From positions 124,001-188,000 of the forward strand of contig JADJYJ010000017.1 in NCBI GenBank assembly GCA_016719785.1: a stretch of 64,000 nt of DNA. The letters run 5' to 3'. The notes under the pieces were generated by a model that was given only the letters and a program-made list of their open reading frames with translations, was not told the origin of the DNA and searched no databases. Source of the DNA: Candidatus Amarolinea dominans. Lineage in GTDB: Bacteria; Chloroflexota; Anaerolineae; SSC4; Amarolineaceae. Shown piece by piece: positions 44,975-52,756 of the stretch; the first letter of the stretch is position 1; every line of letters begins with the position of its first letter. The translations under genes and the position numbers were made by a program.

Positions 44975-45058
44975 AAATCGAGGGTGGGGTGCGCCTACCG
45001 CAACAGGAACAACCAGAATAACCGGAATGCGAACAACGGTTTTCGGGTTGTGTGCCCA
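44975..45058 (+). repeat. DGR template repeat (TR)
   Basis: Non-coding copy of the target gene's 3' end, 84 bp, in the 330-bp gap between avd and the next gene. In the VR reading frame its hypervariable codons read N R N N Q N N R N A N N, rich in AAC/AAT, the codons best suited to adenine mutagenesis. VR reads Y G L N Q N Y R L E N R. The homing block differs from VR by T for C at 45053. Confidence 0.93.
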
Positions 45059-45275
45059 CAGCTTTCCGTTGTGCCGGTGACGGCAGGACGCCAGTATTCT
45101 GCGCCGGTCACGGCTTACGCAGCAAGGTGCGAGAGCTGGCGCCGCTGATTCCTGGCCGCGCCTGGAGCAATCCAGGCCGGGCACCTATAGTCCAGGGGTC
45201 TGCCCCTTGCCCGTGTCCGCCGTTGCGGCCGGGTTGGAGCAGACCCATCCGCCTCAAAAAGGAGAGAGACCCACC

Positions 45276-45545
45276 ATGAGTGAGATCCGTACCAATATCG
45301 AGAAAATGCAGAGCTTTCTCGATCACCTGCGCCGCTTCGACCAACTGCTCGACGACGAGTTCCGCAGCATGATCGGCCACTGGCGCGATCTGGGCGGCGC
45401 GTGGACCGACAACAAATACCACGAGTTCGGTCGCGACCTGGAAGAAGTGGCCCGCGGGGTCGAACATTACCTGGCCGCCACGGACGGCCATGAAAATCAC
45501 CTGGCGCTCCTGATCGAGAGGCTGAGTGTTTACCTCGACACGTAA
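45276..45545 (+). CDS. WXG100-like small helical protein
   Basis: Protein of 89 aa, all-helical, with IGHWRDLGGAWTDNKYHEF in the middle, reminiscent of the W-x-G turn and the following helix of WXG100/Esx proteins. AAAAGGAGAG precedes the ATG. It begins the three-gene run downstream of the TR; the upstream EssC-like ATPase makes an export-type role plausible. Length and helical content fit WXG100, but the canonical WxG is not exact. Confidence 0.6.
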   Translation: MSEIRTNIEKMQSFLDHLRRFDQLLDDEFRSMIGHWRDLGGAWTDNKYHEFGRDLEEVARGVEHYLAATDGHENHLALLIERLSVYLDT

Positions 45546-45566
45546 ACCCGGAAACGCTGAAGGCCG

Positions 45567-46667
45567 ATGACCCAAATCCACGCTGATCTGGACGCGCTGC
45601 AGGATCTGCGCGCGGCGCTGCTCACCTTCGCCGGCCGCACCTCCGAGGCCCTGCCGCCGGTGCAGACTGCCGTCTTCCACGCGACCCGAACCTTCGATCA
45701 CCTGGAAGATGCGGCCCGCGGCCGCATACGCCACCTCACCGACCTTCTCTATGACTGTTATCGCGCCGCGGCCCAGGGATTTCCTGTGGACTGTGGCCGC
45801 ATCCAGCAAGCGTTGCAGCGCGCGGAACAGCGCCTGGCGCACATCCTGACCAGGCGTCGCCGCTTCGATGCCGTCGTCAGCGCGTGGGAGCACCGGCGAC
45901 ACGACCTGGAACAGGCGCTCGACGCCGACCTGTCCGGCGCCGTTACCTACCTGGATCGCCGCATCGCTGCCCTGGAAGCCTATCAGACCACCCAATTGAT
46001 CGGTGCGGCGTTGGGTCTGGGCGCTGCGGGCATACCCAGCCTGATGGGCGCAACCATCGGCGTCATGCGCCTGGCGCAGGGGCGGGTGAATCACGTGCTG
46101 GGCCGCGCCGGCGAGGAGATGGCTTCCATCGTTCTCAGCCGCCGCTTCGGTCTGCAGGAGATGACCTTTACCCAGCCCACACACGGCTTCGACCGCGTCT
46201 TCAGTGCGCCGGGCCTGCCGCTGATCGTGGTGGAGTCCAAAGCCAGTCAGGACGGCGCGCTGCGCCTGGGTCGAACCGCGGCGGGCGAGCAAGGCTCAGC
46301 CGCCTGGGTGGCTCAAGCCGCGACCAGGATGACCGACCCCGCGTCGGCGCAGTGGAGTCCAACCAATGCGCGCCTCGGCCGCCTGGTGCATGACATGGGG
46401 CCGGCCAACGTGCCCGTGCTGGCCGTTGTCACCGATCATGCCCGCGCCACCGCGGCCGTCTATGGTCGCCAGGCCAACGGCGAGTGGGCATTGATCGAAG
46501 CCGACATTGACCTCGACGCCCTGTTAGCAGAGGACGCCGCCGAGCCGATGCCGGCGCCTGGCCCGTCAGCGCCCGTCGAGCCGCCATCCCCCTGGTCAGA
46601 GCAAGGGGCGGCCCAACCGGCCGAACGTCGCGAGGGCGTGCCCGGCGGCGCGGAACGGAGAGGGTGA
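45567..46667 (+). CDS. LXG-like helical protein with C-terminal PD-(D/E)XK-like nuclease domain
   Basis: Protein of 366 aa. Residues about 1-135 are long helices. A hydrophobic Gly/Ala-rich segment lies at about 139-165 (LIGAALGLGAAGIPSLMGAT). The C-terminal domain has GRAGEEMASIVLSRRFG, then D209 in HGFDRVF and E223-x-K225 in LIVVESKAS, the D...ExK spacing of PD-(D/E)XK nucleases. The last 50 residues are Pro/Ala-rich. The architecture resembles polymorphic toxins exported by WXG/EssC systems. No immunity protein is recognised. It starts 21 bp after the WXG-like gene. Nuclease activity is inferred from motifs only. Confidence 0.6.
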   Translation: MTQIHADLDALQDLRAALLTFAGRTSEALPPVQTAVFHATRTFDHLEDAARGRIRHLTDLLYDCYRAAAQGFPVDCGRIQQALQRAEQRLAHILTRRRRFDAVVSAWEHRRHDLEQALDADLSGAVTYLDRRIAALEAYQTTQLIGAALGLGAAGIPSLMGATIGVMRLAQGRVNHVLGRAGEEMASIVLSRRFGLQEMTFTQPTHGFDRVFSAPGLPLIVVESKASQDGALRLGRTAAGEQGSAAWVAQAATRMTDPASAQWSPTNARLGRLVHDMGPANVPVLAVVTDHARATAAVYGRQANGEWALIEADIDLDALLAEDAAEPMPAPGPSAPVEPPSPWSEQGAAQPAERREGVPGGAERRG

Positions 46668-46673
46668 CGAACC

Positions 46674-46928
46674 ATGGACGAACTGAGCACACCGATGCTG
46701 GACAGCGCCCGCCAGATGGAAGCCGAGTGGCAGGCAGCCGCCGACCACTGGCGCGACCGCACCGCCAACTACTTCGAGCGCACCTATTGGCTTCCCCTGG
46801 CCGAAACCACACTGGCCTACATCCACGCCCTGCGCGACCTGGAGCACGAACTGGACGCCCTGCGTTGGTTGGCAGATGCCGGCTCGTTTCTGAAGACCGA
46901 AGACCGAAGACCGGTGACCGGAGATTGA
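46674..46928 (+). CDS. Small helical WXG-like protein with repeat-derived tail
   Basis: Protein of 84 aa, strongly helical, starting 6 bp after the nuclease gene. AADHWRDRTANYFERTYWLPL recalls the W-x-D/W-x-G region of the protein at 45276. The last ~11 residues (LKTEDRRPVTGD) are translated from the adjoining palindromic repeat, so the natural C-terminus may have been lost or overwritten. It could be a second Esx-like subunit or a partner of the nuclease. Confidence 0.5.
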   Translation: MDELSTPMLDSARQMEAEWQAAADHWRDRTANYFERTYWLPLAETTLAYIHALRDLEHELDALRWLADAGSFLKTEDRRPVTGD

Positions 46929-47100
46929 AGACCGGAGACCGGAGATTGGGATTCGTGGAAGACGGGAGTTGGCTGGTCTCTGGTTTCTGATCTCTGAAGA
47001 CCTGAGACCGGAGATTGGAGATTGGGATTCGTGGAAGACGGGAGTTGGCTGATCTCCGATCTCTGATCTCCGATCTCTGATCTCCGATCTCTGATCTCTT
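46895..47100. repeat. Palindromic GAGACCGGAGA/GATCTCTGATCTC repeat, right copy
   Basis: Two tandem modules of purine-rich GGAGACCGGAGATT units with the block GATTCGTGGAAGACGGGAG, followed by repeated GATCTCCGATCTCTGATCTC-type units. It matches the copy at 36411-36500 with the central block inverted. It overlaps the 3' end of the small helical gene and lies upstream of the nusA promoter. Confidence 0.75.
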
Positions 47101-47110
47101 CCTCAAAAGT

Positions 47111-47139
47111 TTGCAAGTTCTCACGGCGTGTGCTAAAAT
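47111..47139 (+). promoter_or_regulatory. nusA operon promoter
   Basis: TTGCAA (47111-47116), 17-bp spacer, TAAAAT (47134-47139). The predicted leader to the ATG at 47250 is about 105 nt and contains an intrinsic-terminator-like hairpin. Confidence 0.6.
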
Positions 47140-47171
47140 GAAACTGTACTCGTCAGAGCATTGTTTGCAGA

Positions 47172-47200
47172 AAAAGTGGGCCAGCCCCACTTTTCTTTTT
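47172..47200 (+). terminator. Attenuator-like hairpin in the nusA leader
   Basis: A 9-bp stem (AAAAGTGGG at 47172-47180 with 47186-47194) and 5-nt loop, followed by CTTTTT. It lies between the nusA promoter and start codon, so it is placed to terminate nusA transcription early. Because NusA promotes pausing and termination, this is a candidate feedback device. Confidence 0.65.
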
Positions 47201-47249
47201 GGCGTAGAACAGGGCGAAAAAATGTGGTGCGGAGGAAAGTCAAAACGGC

Positions 47250-48953
47250 ATGCGGAATGAGTTGATTATTGCGATTAACCAGATCTGCTCAGAGAAGTCG
47301 CTGCAACGGGATGTGGTCATTGATGCCATCGAAGCCGCTCTGGTGCAGGCGTACAAGCGCAACTTTGGCGCGACTGGCAATATCATGGTCAAGATTGACC
47401 AGGACACGGGCAGTATCCGTGTCTTTTCCGCGCGCCAAGTGGTCGAGAAGGTTACCGACGTTAAGAACGAAATTTTGCTCGGCCCAGCCACAGCCCTCGA
47501 CAAGCAGGCCGAACTGGGCGGAACCGTTTACGTCGAAACCACGCCGAACGATTTTGGCCGTATTGCCGCGCAAACGGCCAAGCAGACCATTCTGCAGCGC
47601 ATTCGCGACGCGGAACGCGACGCCACATTCAAGGCCTTTGCCGACCGTGAAAATGAGATTGTCAGCGGCACCATCCAGCGCATTGATTACACGACCGGCG
47701 ATGTCACGGTGGCCCTCGATCGTGGCGATGCGCTTCTGCCCAAGCTGGAGCAGATTCCCAACGAGCGTTATCGCGTCAACGCACACCTGCGCGCGTACCT
47801 GACCGACGTGCAAAAGGGGCCGCGCGGCCCGGTCATCAAGCTCTCGCGCACGCACCGTAACATGCTGCGCCGTTTGCTCGAACTGGAAGTGCCAGAAATT
47901 GCCAATGGCTCGGTTGAGATCAAAAGCATCGCCCGTGAACCGGGCCAGCGCTCCAAAGTGGCGGTGGTTGCCATCCAGTTTGGCGTGGACCCGGTGGGGG
48001 CGTGCGTCGGTATGCGCGGGGTACGCATTCAGAACATTGTCACCGAACTGAACGGTGAGAAAATTGACGTGGTCGAGTGGAGCAGCGACACGCGCACCTT
48101 CATCATTAGCGCCCTCAGCCCGGCGAAGGTCAACGAAGTCTTTCTCGACGATCACGGGAGCGAGAATAAGACAGCCATCGTTGTCGTGCCTGACCGCCAG
48201 CTGTCCCTGGCCATCGGCAAGGAAGGGCAGAACGCACGCCTGGCGGCCAAATTGACCGGTTGGCGGATTGACATCAAGAACGAAACCGATGCGGCCAAGG
48301 AAAACCTGTCACAGGCATTGATCTCCAAGGCGCGCCATGCCCTGGCCCCGGAGCGCGACCTGCTGTCCCTGGCCGAGCAAATTCTGAAGGACCGCGCGGC
48401 GTCGGCTTCCGGGCCGGCGTTCGATACCCTCGAACTGGAGAGCCGTGTATTCGAACCGGCCATGCCGCCCGCGACGGCAACTGAAAAAGCGGCCCCGCCA
48501 GAGCGCACCGTTGTCCCGGAACCGGAGCACGTTGCCCTTGTGCCGCCAGCCGCCGCTCCAAAGCCGGAGCCTGTAGCGCCCGCGCCACAGGCGATTGCGG
48601 TTGAACCGGACGCGGAACCTGCGCCGGTGATCGAGCCAGCGGCCGTGACAGCCGAGCCGACCGCCGCGATTGACGAGGCGGCCGAGACCGACGCCGAAGT
48701 GGCGCTGCAACCAGGGCCCGTGGTGTGGGACGAAAGCGGCGAAGGCTTCCATGTCGAGGTCGCACCGGAAGACTATCCAGAAATGGGTGTGATCGAAGGT
48801 GATGCCGAAGGTGATGCCGAAGTCGAGCGCGAGCGCAAGCGCAAACGCGGCAAGAAGCAGCACCTGGTGTTCGATGAGACACGTGGTGAAGTGGTGTCGG
48901 TGCGCCGCCACAAACGTGAGGCGGACGCGTGGAGCGAGATTGACGCGGAGTAG
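47250..48953 (+). CDS. nusA: Transcription termination/antitermination factor NusA
   Basis: Protein of 567 aa. The N-terminal RNA-polymerase-binding domain (about 1-130), S1 domain (from VSGTIQRIDYTTGDVTVAL), and two KH domains (VDPVGACVGMRGVRIQNI; LAIGKEGQNARLAAKLTGW) are in order. The C-terminus from about 400 is Ala/Pro/Glu-rich and ends in a charged KRKRGKKQ region, without the acidic repeats of enterobacterial NusA. GGAGG precedes the ATG. It heads nusA-rnpM-infB-rbfA-nrnA-truB; rimP, often first in this operon, is absent. Confidence 0.95.
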   Translation: MRNELIIAINQICSEKSLQRDVVIDAIEAALVQAYKRNFGATGNIMVKIDQDTGSIRVFSARQVVEKVTDVKNEILLGPATALDKQAELGGTVYVETTPNDFGRIAAQTAKQTILQRIRDAERDATFKAFADRENEIVSGTIQRIDYTTGDVTVALDRGDALLPKLEQIPNERYRVNAHLRAYLTDVQKGPRGPVIKLSRTHRNMLRRLLELEVPEIANGSVEIKSIAREPGQRSKVAVVAIQFGVDPVGACVGMRGVRIQNIVTELNGEKIDVVEWSSDTRTFIISALSPAKVNEVFLDDHGSENKTAIVVVPDRQLSLAIGKEGQNARLAAKLTGWRIDIKNETDAAKENLSQALISKARHALAPERDLLSLAEQILKDRAASASGPAFDTLELESRVFEPAMPPATATEKAAPPERTVVPEPEHVALVPPAAAPKPEPVAPAPQAIAVEPDAEPAPVIEPAAVTAEPTAAIDEAAETDAEVALQPGPVVWDESGEGFHVEVAPEDYPEMGVIEGDAEGDAEVERERKRKRGKKQHLVFDETRGEVVSVRRHKREADAWSEIDAE

Positions 48954-48956
48954 GGC

Positions 48957-49265
48957 GTGACGACCAAGCCGCGGCGTGTGCCGCAGCGCATGTGCGTGGT
49001 GTGCCGAGAGGTGCAGGGCAAACGTGCCCTCATTCGCATCGTGCGCACACCGACCGAAGGCGTGCTGGCGGATCCCACGGGGAAGCGTGCCGGTCGTGGC
49101 GCCTATCTTTGTCAGCGCCCCTCCTGTTGGGAACGGGCGTTGAGTGGTCAAGTGCTCGCGCGTGCATTGCACACGACGCTGACCGTCGCCGAGATCACGG
49201 CTCTGCGTGACTATGCGGCCAACCATGTATCTTTTTCTGAAGTAGTCGAGTCTAAAGGCGAGTGA
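48957..49265 (+). CDS. rnpM: RNase P modulator RnpM (YlxR)
   Basis: Protein of 102 aa with the YlxR signature RMCVVCREVQGKRALIRIVR and GRGAYLCQRPSCWERAL. YlxR binds RNase P RNA in other bacteria. The start is GTG, 3 nt after the nusA stop, the conserved position between nusA and infB. Confidence 0.92.
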   Translation: MTTKPRRVPQRMCVVCREVQGKRALIRIVRTPTEGVLADPTGKRAGRGAYLCQRPSCWERALSGQVLARALHTTLTVAEITALRDYAANHVSFSEVVESKGE

Positions 49266-49721
49266 CGCAAATGGGTGGGTCACCGCAACCATAATGCAGG
49301 CCATGCATAGATGGCATCAGTTACGTCAAAAGGATATGAGTCGGCAGCAACAATATCTGTCAGGCATGGGATTTGCCCGGCGTCGCGACATAGCAGACTG
49401 GGAAACACAGGGGAATGAGCGTATGTAAATCAACAACGTTCGCTCCTCGTCCTTTCTTCTTCACTTTACTGACTTCCTGAGTCCTGCTAAGTCGCCCTCT
49501 GCGCCTTCCCGGCGCCTCCATACCTGAACCGATCACACCAGGGTTAACGGGTAACCCCCGTAAGCCAATAATAACATGAGTGACATAGAGATTCCTGAAT
49601 GCGGCGCGATGTGATCGCCCATTGACCAGGTTGTAGGCGCTTGCCCAACCCTGGTAACGCTTCAGGGGGCACCTGACTTGTCAACACGTGCTTGACAGGA
49701 TCATTGGGGAGGCGTAGAAAT
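49266..49721 (+). other. Gene-poor 456-bp gap between rnpM and infB
   Basis: The only open frame is a weak 44-codon one (49294-49428). An 8-bp inverted pair, CCAGGGTT at 49538-49545 and AACCCTGG at 49647-49654, could close a large stem-loop. The infB ribosome-binding site GGGGAGG is at 49706-49712. Apart from these I see nothing; no tRNA fits. Confidence 0.6.
49294..49428 (+). CDS. Possible 44-aa protein of unknown function
   Basis: An ATG-started frame encoding a basic, Gln-rich peptide (HQLRQKDMSRQQQYLSG...). No family is recognised and no good ribosome-binding site is visible. It lies in an operon gap where ORF-free sequence would be unusual, which is the main reason to list it. Confidence 0.2.
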   Translation: MQAMHRWHQLRQKDMSRQQQYLSGMGFARRRDIADWETQGNERM

Positions 49722-52334
49722 ATGGCAACAGAAGTAAAATTAAAAACAGGAACACAACAACCAACACCCCCGCCCCTGCATACCGGTCAAGACAAGCAGA
49801 ACGGTAACGGACAGGGCAAAGATGAACGACAGCCGCTGTCCCCGGCGCTGGGCGTTGCGGCCAGCGCTGTCAAAGTAGCCAAAGAAAACCCCGCGCCTGG
49901 CACTCGCGAACCTGCACGCAGCGCCGCGCCCCGCGCAACCCCGAGTCAACCGCCATCATCGGCCAATGGTTCGCGCCCGACGCCAAGTCCGGTCGGGCCA
50001 GCCGCGCGTCCGGCAACGCCAGGGCCAGCCGCGCCACGGCCAGCCGGCGGGGACAGCAATCAGCCGGCGCGACCGCCGGGCAGCAATCAACCGGCACGAC
50101 CGCCGGGCAGCAATCAGCCGGCGCGACCGCCGGGGAGCAATCAGCCGGCACGACCGCCGGGCAGCAATCAGCCGGCACGACCGCCGAGCAGCAATCAGCC
50201 GGCACGACCGCCGAGCAGCAATCAGCCGGCACGACCGCCGAGCACGACCGGACAGCCCGTTCGCTGGGACAGCCCCAGACCCCCATCCGCGGCCCCGCCT
50301 GGCCGCACGCAGACACCGGGCGCGGGATCGCGCCCGGTACCGTCATCCTCCGGCGCGGCGCAGCGGGGCGACGCCTTGCCAGGCAGATCTGGCCAGGGTC
50401 AATCGCGGCCGCCCCAGGGGCAGAACCGGCCCGGCGGCTCGCAGGGAGGCCGTTCCGGGGGCAGCAGAGGCCCGCACACGGGCCATTCGGGCGCGCGGCC
50501 GGCCGCATCACCGGTCGTGGCTTCCGCACCCGTGAAATCGCTCAAACCAACCTTCGTCGAAATTCCACCCGCCATCACCGTGCGTGACCTGGCGCAGTTG
50601 ATGCAGGAAAGCCCGATAGACCTCATCAAGGTCCTGATGAACTACGGCATCATGGCGCCCATCACGCAGACGATTGACTTCGGCACGGCGACGGTGATTG
50701 GTTCCGAGTTTGGCGTGGAGGTCAAGCCGATTCCAACGGCTGAGCCTGAGGGCAAGAGCGCGGCGGAACTGGCCAACGCAGAGCCAAAGACCCTGCGGCA
50801 GCGCATTCTGGAATCGCAGGTGGAAGATAAGTTGATCGAACGCCCGCCGGTGGTTGCCGTGCTGGGGCATGTGGATCATGGCAAGACCACCCTGCTCGAT
50901 GCAATTCGCAAGACCAACGTGGTCGAAGGCGAGGCGGGTGGCATCACTCAGCGCATCGGCGCGTACCAGGTCGAGTTGAACGGCCGCAAGATCACCTTCC
51001 TCGACACGCCCGGGCACGAAGCCTTCACCGCCATGCGCGCGCGTGGCGCCCAGGTGACCGACATGGTGGTGCTGGTGGTGGCGGCCGATGACGGCGTCAT
51101 GCCGCAGACCAAGGAAGCCATCAGCCATGCCAAGGCGGCCAAGGTGCCGATCGTCGTGGCGATGAACAAGGTGGACAAACCGAACGCCAACCCGGATCGC
51201 GTCAAGCAGGAATTGGCCGATTCGGGCCTGTTGATCGAAGAGTGGGGTGGTGATGTCGTTTGCGTGCCGGTCTCGGCCAGGATGAAGCGCGGCATCAACG
51301 ACCTGTTGGAAAACATCCTGCTGGTGGCCGACATCAATCCGCCGCTGAGCAGCCCCGAAGGTCACGCCATTGGTACGGTGATCGAAAGCGAAAATGACCC
51401 CCGACGTGGTGCAATTGCCACCCTGCTGGTGCAGACCGGCACGGTGCGCGTGGGAGACCCGATCGTCGCCGGTGGGGTGGCCGGTCGCGTGCGCGCGATG
51501 TTCGATGACCGCGGCAACGCGCTGGACGCGGCGCCTCCCAGTATGCCGGTCCGCGTCATGGGCTTCAGCACGGCGCCCACGGCCGGCAGCACCTTCAAGG
51601 TAACGGCTGACTACAACGCGGCGCGCACCGAGGCCGAGGCCTGGCAGGTTGCGCACCGGGTGGCAGCCGCCGCACCGATCAAACTGGTGAGCCTGGAGGA
51701 CGTCTTCCAGAAGATGCAGGCCGGTCAGGTCAAAGAACTGAACCTGATCCTGAAGGCCGACTTCCAGGGTTCGCTGGAGCCGATCGTCAATTCGTTGAAC
51801 CGCCTGAGCAATGACGAAGTCAAGATCAAGATCTTGCACCAGGGCGTGGGCAAGATCACCGAGTCAGACATCAACCTGGCCGCTGCGTCCAGTGCCATCG
51901 TGATCGGTTTCAATGCGTCGCTGGACGGCGCCGCGCAAAATGTGGCCGAAACCCAGGGCGTGGACGTGCGCACCTACGACGTGATCTACAACTTGCTGGA
52001 GTCGGTGGAACTGGCCCTGAAGGGTATGCTGGAGCCGGTTTACAAGGAGGCCAGCCAGGGTGAAATCGAAGTGCGCCAGGTGTTCCACCTGAGCAAGAAG
52101 GGCACCGTGGCCGGTTGCATCGTGCGCAGTGGTTTTGTGACGCGTGGCTCGCTGATCCGCATCAAGCGCGGCGACCAACTCGTTGCCACCACGCGCATGC
52201 AGTCACTGAAGCGCTTCCAGGAAGATGTGAGCGATGTCAAGGCTGGCTTCGAATGTGGCGTTACCCTGGAGAAATTCGAAGCCTACGAGTCGGGCGACAT
52301 CCTCGAAGCGTACAAGATGGAACGCGTGCGCTAA
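49722..52334 (+). CDS. infB: Translation initiation factor IF-2
   Basis: Protein of 870 aa. The N-terminal third (about 1-270) is a low-complexity Pro/Arg/Ser extension with seven copies of SNQPARPP[G/S]. Then come the IF2 N-domain (TVRDLAQLMQESPIDLIKVL) and the GTPase: G1 GHVDHGKTT near residue 385, G3 DTPGHEAF, G4 NKVDKPNAN. Domains II-IV follow to the C-terminal fMet-tRNA-binding barrel (VRQVFHLSKKGTVAG). The ATG at 49722 was chosen for GGGGAGG 9 nt upstream. Confidence 0.96.
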   Translation: MATEVKLKTGTQQPTPPPLHTGQDKQNGNGQGKDERQPLSPALGVAASAVKVAKENPAPGTREPARSAAPRATPSQPPSSANGSRPTPSPVGPAARPATPGPAAPRPAGGDSNQPARPPGSNQPARPPGSNQPARPPGSNQPARPPGSNQPARPPSSNQPARPPSSNQPARPPSTTGQPVRWDSPRPPSAAPPGRTQTPGAGSRPVPSSSGAAQRGDALPGRSGQGQSRPPQGQNRPGGSQGGRSGGSRGPHTGHSGARPAASPVVASAPVKSLKPTFVEIPPAITVRDLAQLMQESPIDLIKVLMNYGIMAPITQTIDFGTATVIGSEFGVEVKPIPTAEPEGKSAAELANAEPKTLRQRILESQVEDKLIERPPVVAVLGHVDHGKTTLLDAIRKTNVVEGEAGGITQRIGAYQVELNGRKITFLDTPGHEAFTAMRARGAQVTDMVVLVVAADDGVMPQTKEAISHAKAAKVPIVVAMNKVDKPNANPDRVKQELADSGLLIEEWGGDVVCVPVSARMKRGINDLLENILLVADINPPLSSPEGHAIGTVIESENDPRRGAIATLLVQTGTVRVGDPIVAGGVAGRVRAMFDDRGNALDAAPPSMPVRVMGFSTAPTAGSTFKVTADYNAARTEAEAWQVAHRVAAAAPIKLVSLEDVFQKMQAGQVKELNLILKADFQGSLEPIVNSLNRLSNDEVKIKILHQGVGKITESDINLAAASSAIVIGFNASLDGAAQNVAETQGVDVRTYDVIYNLLESVELALKGMLEPVYKEASQGEIEVRQVFHLSKKGTVAGCIVRSGFVTRGSLIRIKRGDQLVATTRMQSLKRFQEDVSDVKAGFECGVTLEKFEAYESGDILEAYKMERVR
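50053..50241 (+). repeat. 27-bp minisatellite in infB
   Basis: Seven tandem in-frame 27-bp units, each encoding SNQPARPPG or SNQPARPPS, in the variable N-terminal part of IF-2. Wobble differences among units show they are not a very recent expansion. Confidence 0.9.
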
Positions 52335-52363
52335 GCCGCCGCATGGATTAGGGTGAGTGGCAC

Positions 52364-52747
52364 ATGACCAGTTATCGGCAAGCCCGCTTGAACGGGCTGT
52401 TACGCGAGGAACTGACACTGATCCTCAGTGGCGACCTGGGCGACCCGCGCCTGGCGCCCGTGATCGTCAGCGACGTGGTAATCTCGTCCGATTTCCGGAA
52501 CCTGCGCGTCTTCGTTTCTGTGCTGGACGACGATCCGGTTGTCGAGCGTGAGGCGCTGCGCGGGCTGGAACATGCCAGCGGCTACCTGCGCCGCCGCCTG
52601 GCCGAGCACGTCAACCTGCGCTTCACCCCCGAACTAAGCTTCAAACTCGATCGCACCGAGGCACGCGCCGAGCGTATTGATCGCCTGCTGACCGAGATTG
52701 CCAGCCAGACCCCGGCGCCTATTCCGGCGCCAGCAGACGACGACTAA
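52364..52747 (+). CDS. rbfA: 30S ribosome-binding factor RbfA
   Basis: Protein of 127 aa with a KH-type fold: RQARLNGLLREELTLILSG, VIVSDVVISSDFRNLRVFVS, and RRRLAEHVNLRFTPELSFKLD. It helps 16S rRNA 5'-end maturation and cold adaptation. It lies 29 bp after infB in the conserved operon order. Confidence 0.94.
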   Translation: MTSYRQARLNGLLREELTLILSGDLGDPRLAPVIVSDVVISSDFRNLRVFVSVLDDDPVVEREALRGLEHASGYLRRRLAEHVNLRFTPELSFKLDRTEARAERIDRLLTEIASQTPAPIPAPADDD

Positions 52748-52756
52748 CCGCGACCT

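Noticed and set aside
36520..46928. A complete type VII secretion system
   Set aside because: Only an EssC-like ATPase and WXG-like proteins are present. No EccB/EccD/EccE or EsaA/EssA/EssB homologue is seen, and the ATPase lacks membrane segments.
49266..49721. tRNA gene or other structured RNA in the rnpM-infB gap
   Set aside because: No cloverleaf with a TTCRANNC T-arm could be assembled; only one 8-bp inverted pair is seen.
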